DNA of 10,320 nt from Clostridiales bacterium (lineage in GTDB: Bacteria; Bacillota; Clostridia; Oscillospirales; CAG-272). The position numbers were made by a program, and so were the translations under genes. Of the stretch, positions 6,212 through 10,320 are shown in pieces. The notes under the pieces were generated by a model, which saw only the letters and a list, made by a program, of their open reading frames with translations, was not told the DNA's origin and searched no databases. The stretch lies in the NCBI GenBank assembly GCA_018370615.1, contig JAGZAC010000040.1, positions 1-10,320 of the forward strand, in the 5' to 3' direction. Each line of letters begins with the position of its first letter. The first letter of the stretch is position 1.

Positions 6212-6229
6212 GATATTTTCGTTTGTCAA
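6201..6229 (-). promoter_or_regulatory. Sigma-A promoter of the GntR/ABC operon
   Basis: On the minus strand TTGACA (6229-6224) and TACTAT (6206-6201) are 17 bases apart. The -35 is perfect consensus and the -10 matches at the key T and final T positions. The -10 lies inside the right arm of the operator. The resulting leader of about 30 bases holds the GGAG ribosome site. Confidence 0.8.
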
Positions 6230-6286
6230 CCCCTTTTGAAAAAATTTTTTTATAAAATGCTGAAAAGGGAAAAAGAGGGAATCTTG

Positions 6287-6315
6287 TTGCAATCAGGGTT
6301 TCTTATGTGTATAAT
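6287..6315 (+). promoter_or_regulatory. Sigma-A promoter of the PLP-enzyme gene
   Basis: TTGCAA at 6287-6292 and a perfect TATAAT at 6310-6315 are separated by 17 bases. Initiation near 6322 leaves a leader of about 35 bases. No T-box, S-box or other structured leader fits in that space, so control of this gene by a cis riboswitch is unlikely. Confidence 0.85.
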
Positions 6316-6356
6316 GTAACGAGATGTTTATGTCGTCTAGCAAAATGGAGATAAGT

Positions 6357-7289
6357 ATGATTTGCAACAATATATTAGAAGCAGTAGGCCACACGCCGGT
6401 GATTCGGCTTTCTAGAATGGTCGAGCCGGATATGGCACAGGTGCTGGTAAAGTTTGAAGGACTAAACGTGGGGGGCTCCATCAAAACCAGAACAGCATAC
6501 AATATGATTTTGGATGCGGAGAAGAGGGGGTTGATCGGTCCTGATACCATCATTGTAGAGCCTACCAGTGGAAATCAGGGGATTGGTCTGGCCCTGGTGG
6601 GGGCGGTGCGGGGATACCGCACAATTATCATTATGCCGGATTCCGTCAGCGAGGAACGTCGGAAGCTGGTGCGCCATTATGGAGCGGAAGTGATTTTGGT
6701 ACACGATGCGGGCAACATTGGAGATTGTATTGAGGAATGCCTGCAGCGTGCCCTGACCATGGCAAAGGAAGATCCCAATGTTTTTGTTCCTCAGCAGTTT
6801 GAGAACATTGCCAACCCTATGGCCCATAGGCATCATACGGGAGTGGAGCTGCTGGAGCAGGTGGCGGGACCCATTCACGGCTTTTGCTCGGGGATTGGTA
6901 CCGGCGGCACAATTACCGGAGTTGGAGAGGTGCTGCGCGCACAGAATCCAGATATAGAAATTTGGGCGGTGGAACCGGAGAATGCGGCGATTCTAGCAGG
7001 AGGTAACATCGGTACGCATATACAGATGGGCATTGGAGATGGTCTCATCCCGCCGATTTTAAATTGTAATATTTACAGTCATGTGTGTATTGTCACCGAT
7101 GATGAGGCAATTGGAACGGCCAGAAATCTGGCGCGCATGGAGGGAATTATGTGCGGAATATCTGCCGGAACAAACGTGTGCGCGGCACTGAAGCTTGCAA
7201 AAAAGCTGGGTCCTGAAAAAACAGTGGTGACGATTTTGCCGGATACGGCGGAACGATATTTTTCTACACCGCTGTTTGACGGGGAATAG
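6357..7289 (+). CDS. Cysteine-synthase-family PLP enzyme (CysK-like, variant motifs)
   Basis: This 310-residue protein belongs to the fold-type II PLP family of O-acetylserine sulfhydrylase and cystathionine beta-synthase, with the usual CysK length. Visible elements are the opening NNILEAVGHTPVIRL, the Schiff-base lysine K43 in GGSIKTRTA, the substrate loop TSGNQG (70-75), PQQFENIANP (145-154), the phosphate-binding loop GTGGT (181-185), GISAGTN (267-273) and LPDTAERYFSTPLF. Two sites differ from classic CysK: KTR instead of KDR after the PLP lysine, and Gln74 where TSGNT normally has Thr. It probably makes cysteine or a related beta-substituted alanine; the changes leave the acceptor open. 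The ATG at 6357 is preferred because GGAG lies 6 bases upstream and the family N-terminus begins there; upstream ATGs at 6324 and 6345 lack a good site. No serine acetyltransferase gene is nearby. Confidence 0.85.
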   Translation: MICNNILEAVGHTPVIRLSRMVEPDMAQVLVKFEGLNVGGSIKTRTAYNMILDAEKRGLIGPDTIIVEPTSGNQGIGLALVGAVRGYRTIIIMPDSVSEERRKLVRHYGAEVILVHDAGNIGDCIEECLQRALTMAKEDPNVFVPQQFENIANPMAHRHHTGVELLEQVAGPIHGFCSGIGTGGTITGVGEVLRAQNPDIEIWAVEPENAAILAGGNIGTHIQMGIGDGLIPPILNCNIYSHVCIVTDDEAIGTARNLARMEGIMCGISAGTNVCAALKLAKKLGPEKTVVTILPDTAERYFSTPLFDGE

Positions 7290-7325
7290 CGGGAAATTTA
7301 TTAAAAAGCTGTTGGGGTGCTGCTG

Positions 7326-7505
7326 ACAACCCCTCCGTCAGCTACGCTGACACCTCCCCTTACACAGGGGAGGCGAAGAAGAAAAGGCTTCCTTATGGGG
7401 AGGTTTAGAATGAAGAAGTCCCCCTTGTGGGGATGCGGGGAGGCATAAGTAAAAAAGGCTCCCTTGTGTAAAGGGAGCTGTCGACGTAGTCGACTGAGGG
7501 ATTGT
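7326..7505. repeat. Palindromic repeat element (180 bp), complete
   Basis: Boundaries are ACAACCCCTCC on the left and GAGGGATTGT on the right. Internal parts are the palindrome GTCAGC-TAC-GCTGAC (7337-7351), a hairpin with arms CCTCCCCT and AGGGGAGG around TACAC (7353-7373), a purine-rich spacer with decayed hairpin arms, a hairpin with arms GCTCCCTT and AAGGGAGC around GTGTA (7458-7478), and the palindrome GTCGAC-GTA-GTCGAC (7480-7494). It begins 36 bases after the stop of the PLP-enzyme gene. Most of its spacer recurs inverted at 10210-10320. Confidence 0.85.
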
Positions 7506-7515
7506 TCTCCTTTAC

Positions 7516-7648
7516 TACAGCCCTTCCGTCTTACCTGCGGCAAGCCGCCTTCCCCCTCCCAGGGGGAGACTTAGGATGAAAAGGCCCCCTTGTGGGGAGA
7601 TGCGCAGCATCTCCGGGGGCATGCCGTAGGCGCGGGTGGGGGATTGTA
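7516..7648. repeat. Second palindromic repeat element (about 133 bp), partly decayed
   Basis: It starts TACAGCCCTTCCGTC and ends GGGGGATTGTA. It holds GGCAAGCC-type pairing near 7544-7553, a C-rich/G-rich hairpin CCCCCT...AGGGGG near 7554-7566, and a perfect palindrome GGAGATGC-GCA-GCATCTCC (7596-7614). The same palindrome with a different loop (TGT) recurs at 10187-10205. A degenerate half element follows at about 7655-7700 (ACAAACCCTCC start). The remaining stretch to 7758 is AT-rich with nothing recognisable. Confidence 0.7.
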
Positions 7649-7758
7649 TCCCTGCAACAAACCCTCCACCACGGCTGCGCCACGCCTTCACAAGAACGAC
7701 GTTAAAAGACCTCAAAACTGCTGGCTTATAAAATTCCAATAAAATTACAAAAAATCTA

Positions 7759-7787
7759 TTGCATTTTTTCCAGCTTTTTGCTATTCT
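7759..7787 (+). promoter_or_regulatory. Probable sigma-A promoter of the sialidase-like pair
   Basis: TTGCAT at 7759-7764 and TATTCT at 7782-7787 have a 17-base spacer inside an AT-rich stretch. Initiation near 7794 would leave a leader of about 35 bases with GGGAGG at 7813-7818. Both boxes deviate from consensus at one or two positions, so the promoter may be weaker or activator-assisted. I see no clear operator next to it. Confidence 0.65.
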
Positions 7788-7828
7788 ATTGAGCAGAATT
7801 TTTATGCTTCCTGGGAGGAAGGAAAAAT

Positions 7829-8989
7829 ATGAAAGTTTATTCGCCCGAAGTACAGTATTATCGTATAACAAACGATAAACAAAACAAATTTTTCAAATAT
7901 AACGGCTGGCCGTCTGTCTGTAAGGACGACAGAGGTGTGCTTTACGCTGTTGCATCCTCTATGCGCCTGTCTCATGTAGACCCTTGCGGAAAAAACTGCA
8001 TGTATATGAGCTACGACGAGGGCAGAACCTGGACAAAACCGATTGTTTTGAACGATTCTTATGTGGACGACCGGGATATGGGAATCTGCTACCTGGGAGA
8101 AGGTCGGCTGCTTGTCAGCTGGTTTTCAGAGGCTCCCGCCAATTATCTCGACCATATGCAGGAGTACGACTGGTTGGGTGATGCCGACAAAGCCATCACT
8201 GCAGGTTTTTCCAAGGCATGGAAAATGTTTCCGAAAGAGGAATATCTGGCCCTTGCCGGGTCCTTTGTTATGATGAGTGATGACTATGGTGTGACGTGGA
8301 GCGACCCTGTCCGTGTTCCCCTTTTTGGTCCCCATGGCCCTTCTGTATGCAAGGACGGCACCCTTGTTTATCTGGGCAATATGCTCTATAATGACAGCTA
8401 TTCATATAAGGATGAAAACGGCAATGAAGTGCGCCCGCCCATTACTTGTTATACCAGTACCGACGGCGGATATACCTGGAGCTTCGCAGGCGAGGTGCCT
8501 GATGCGAAAGGGCCTCGGGGAGAGGTGGTAACGGCATACAATATGTATGAGCCTCATGTTGTGGAGCTGCCTGACGGCAGACTGATGGGCGCCATCCGCA
8601 CCCACAATGAAGATTTGGATCCGGCGTTCACGGTATTTATTACATATTCCAGCGACAAGGGAAAAACCTGGACGGCTCCCAAGGGGATTGGTGTAGACGG
8701 AAGCCCGCCCCACCTGATGGTGCATTCCTCAGGCGCTGTTATCTGCTCCTACAGCTGTCGCACAGACGGCATCCGCTGCGAGCGGGCTGTTGTCAGCTAT
8801 GATATGGGAGAGACGTGGACGCAGGATTATGCTTTAGACCACAGGATCGGCAATCAGAAGGATATGGGCTATCCCGCTTCGGTGGAACTCAACGATGGCT
8901 CTATTCTTACAGTTTACTATCAGCCGGTTCCAGATGAGTATTGGACCAGTGTGCAGTGTACCCACTGGAGACTTATGGAAAAAGAGTAA
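7829..8989 (+). CDS. Sialidase-superfamily (BNR/Asp-box) beta-propeller protein, copy 1
   Basis: This 386-residue protein has five Asp-box motifs of form S-x-D-x-G-x-T-W: SYDEGRTW (61-68), SDDYGVTW (150-157), STDGGYTW (210-217), SSDKGKTW (274-281) and SYDMGETW (323-330). These mark the six-bladed sialidase propeller. Possible active-site counterparts of GH33 are Glu241 in YEPHVVELPDG, Arg257 in GAIRTHNE and Tyr348 in GYPASVEL. The usual FRIP motif is absent; the matching place reads NGWPSV (25-30), so the first triad arginine is not where GH33 has it. There is no signal peptide or anchor, so it should act in the cytoplasm, probably on an imported oligosaccharide or sugar derivative. GGGAGG lies 10 bases before the ATG. 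A second copy follows after 21 bases. True sialic-acid specificity is not established. Confidence 0.85.
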   Translation: MKVYSPEVQYYRITNDKQNKFFKYNGWPSVCKDDRGVLYAVASSMRLSHVDPCGKNCMYMSYDEGRTWTKPIVLNDSYVDDRDMGICYLGEGRLLVSWFSEAPANYLDHMQEYDWLGDADKAITAGFSKAWKMFPKEEYLALAGSFVMMSDDYGVTWSDPVRVPLFGPHGPSVCKDGTLVYLGNMLYNDSYSYKDENGNEVRPPITCYTSTDGGYTWSFAGEVPDAKGPRGEVVTAYNMYEPHVVELPDGRLMGAIRTHNEDLDPAFTVFITYSSDKGKTWTAPKGIGVDGSPPHLMVHSSGAVICSYSCRTDGIRCERAVVSYDMGETWTQDYALDHRIGNQKDMGYPASVELNDGSILTVYYQPVPDEYWTSVQCTHWRLMEKE

Positions 8990-9010
8990 CGCCTGTGAGA
9001 GGACATAATT

Positions 9011-10138
9011 ATGGAATTTTACACACCAAAAGTCGAGCACTATCGGGTCACTGTCGATCGTGCAGAAAAGTTTTTCAAATATAACGGCTGGCCGTCTGTC
9101 TGCAAGGATGACAGAGGCGTGCTGTACGCCGTTGCATCTTCCATGCGTTTGTCTCATGTGGACCCCTGCGGCAAGGGCTGCATGTATATGAGCTATGACG
9201 AGGGCAGAACCTGGACGAAGCCTATGGTTCTCAACGATTCCTACGTGGACGACCGGGATATGGGCATCTGTTATTTGGGAGAGGGACGGCTGATTGTCAG
9301 TTGGTTCTCAGAAGCTCCCAGAAATTATCATAAGCAAATCCAGGAGTACGACTGGTTTGATGAAAAAGATCAGGCTATTGTTTGGGGATTTTCCGAAGCA
9401 TGGAAGAAGCTTCCCGAAAACGAATACATCGGCAGTGCTGGGTCCTTTGTCATGATAAGCGATGACTATGGCGTTACCTGGAGCGACCCTATTCGGGTGC
9501 CGGTGACAGCTCCCCACGGTATGAATATTTGCAAGGACGGCACCCTAGTGTACCTTGGAAATGTTTTTCACGGCGGAAAAGATACGCGTCCGCCTGTCAC
9601 TTGCTACACCAGCGCCGACGGAGGGTATACCTGGAGCTTTGCAGGGGAAGTGCCCAATACAGAAGGTCCTCGGGGAGAAGCGGTGACGGCTGACAATATG
9701 TTTGACCCTCACGTAGTGGAGCTGCCCGACGGCAGATGGATGGGCGCTATCCGTACCCACAATGAAGAGATGGACCCGGCGTTTACAGTATTTATCACAT
9801 ACTCCGACGACAAAGGAAAGACCTGGTCCAAACCAAAGGGTATTGGCGTGGATGGGAGTCCGCCCCATCTGATGGTGCATTCCTCAGGTGCAGTTATCTG
9901 CTCCTATAGCTGCCGTACAGACGGTAAGCGTTGTGAGCGGGCCGTTGTCAGCTATGATATGGGAGAAACATGGCAGGAGGACTATGCCATTGACGACCGG
10001 CTGGAGTTTTTCTGTGATATGGGGTATCCTGCTTCGGTGGAACTGAACGATGGATCTATCTTGTCCGTTTACTATCAAAAATTTCCTGGTGAATGGTGGA
10101 CGAGTGTACTTTGCTCCAGATGGAGATTGCATGAGTAA
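9011..10138 (+). CDS. Sialidase-superfamily (BNR/Asp-box) beta-propeller protein, copy 2
   Basis: This 375-residue paralogue of the preceding gene is identical at roughly three quarters of positions by eye. Five Asp boxes are kept: 61-68, 150-157, 201-208, 265-272 and 314-321. Residues 21-90 differ from copy 1 at only a few positions, while 101-145 and 165-190 are clearly diverged, including a deletion of about nine residues near 187-191. At the putative catalytic acid position copy 2 has Asp232 (FDPHVVELPDG) where copy 1 has Glu241; Arg248 and Tyr339 are retained. No signal peptide is present, so it is likely cytoplasmic. The gene starts 21 bases after copy 1 with GAGAGGA about 8 bases before the ATG, so the two are co-transcribed. 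Neofunctionalisation after tandem duplication is more likely than decay, because the frame and motifs are intact. Confidence 0.85.
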   Translation: MEFYTPKVEHYRVTVDRAEKFFKYNGWPSVCKDDRGVLYAVASSMRLSHVDPCGKGCMYMSYDEGRTWTKPMVLNDSYVDDRDMGICYLGEGRLIVSWFSEAPRNYHKQIQEYDWFDEKDQAIVWGFSEAWKKLPENEYIGSAGSFVMISDDYGVTWSDPIRVPVTAPHGMNICKDGTLVYLGNVFHGGKDTRPPVTCYTSADGGYTWSFAGEVPNTEGPRGEAVTADNMFDPHVVELPDGRWMGAIRTHNEEMDPAFTVFITYSDDKGKTWSKPKGIGVDGSPPHLMVHSSGAVICSYSCRTDGKRCERAVVSYDMGETWQEDYAIDDRLEFFCDMGYPASVELNDGSILSVYYQKFPGEWWTSVLCSRWRLHE

Positions 10139-10147
10139 AGAGGAGGG

Positions 10148-10320
10148 ACAATCCCTCAGACTCCGCTTACGCGGAGCCATGCTCCCGGAGATGCTGTGCA
10201 TCTCCCCACAAGGGAGCCTTTTTACTTATGTTTCCCCGCATCCCCACAAGGAGGTCTTTCACCTTAAGCCTCCTCATAAGGAAGCCTTTTCTTCTTCGCC
10301 TCCCCTGTGTAAGGGGAGGT
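10148..10320. repeat. Palindromic repeat element, cut by the window edge
   Basis: It starts ACAATCCCTCAG 9 bases after the stop of sialidase-like copy 2. It contains CTCCGC-TTAC-GCGGAG (10161-10176), GGAGATGC-TGT-GCATCTCC (10187-10205), a spacer, and a hairpin with arms CCTCCCCT and AGGGGAGG around GTGTA (10299-10319). From about 10210 to 10320 it is the inverted, slightly diverged counterpart of 7352-7465. By comparison with complete elements, the right end (variable palindrome and GGGGTTGT terminus) should lie just outside the window. Confidence 0.85.

Noticed and set aside
7301..7871. Minus-strand reading frames over the repeats before the sialidase-like pair
   Set aside because: They translate repeat palindromes and the promoter region, lack ribosome sites and show no family resemblance.

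Overview
The window looks like a chromosomal segment from a low-to-mid-GC Firmicute of the Clostridia class, probably a gut Oscillospiraceae/Ruminococcaceae-type bacterium. Support comes from strong GGAGG-type ribosome sites, consensus sigma-A promoters, a tRNA-sensing T-box leader, a YtrA-type GntR regulator with its ABC exporter, and GC-rich palindromic intergenic repeats of a kind I recall from Faecalibacterium-like genomes. The taxon is inferred; no rRNA or marker gene is present.

Layout. 1-420: tandem palindromic repeats. 441-3231 (minus): a three-gene ABC importer (lipoprotein, permease, ATPase) of the TrpXYZ type. 3345-3638 (plus): a small Dabb-domain protein with its own promoter. 3653-3982 (minus): a perfect-consensus promoter, a T-box leader whose specifier reads UGG (Trp), and its terminator. 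4016-4193: one palindromic repeat element. 4203-6164 (minus): an operon of a GntR/YtrA regulator, an ABC ATPase and a six-helix permease, with a promoter overlapped by a perfect inverted-repeat operator. 6357-7289 (plus): a divergent cysteine-synthase-family PLP enzyme with its own promoter. 7326-7700: two and a half repeat elements. 7829-10138 (plus): two tandem, closely similar sialidase-superfamily (Asp-box) proteins with no signal peptide. 10148-10320: another repeat element, cut by the window edge.

How the parts work together. The T-box points at the Trp-type importer, but the opposite-strand Dabb gene lies between them. Readthrough on tryptophan starvation would therefore cross Dabb in antisense before reaching the transporter. 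The GntR/ABC unit looks like a classic autoregulated exporter module. The duplicated propeller proteins probably process a glycan fragment in the cytoplasm and seem to have diverged mainly in peripheral loops and in one putative active-site acid (Glu versus Asp).

The most unusual non-coding signal is the repeat family. Its elements share symmetric architecture (ACAAYCCC ends, a variable three-base-loop palindrome, a conserved GTGTA-loop hairpin, then the mirror image). The variable stems differ from copy to copy but stay base-paired, and every element sits directly behind the 3' end of a transcription unit.
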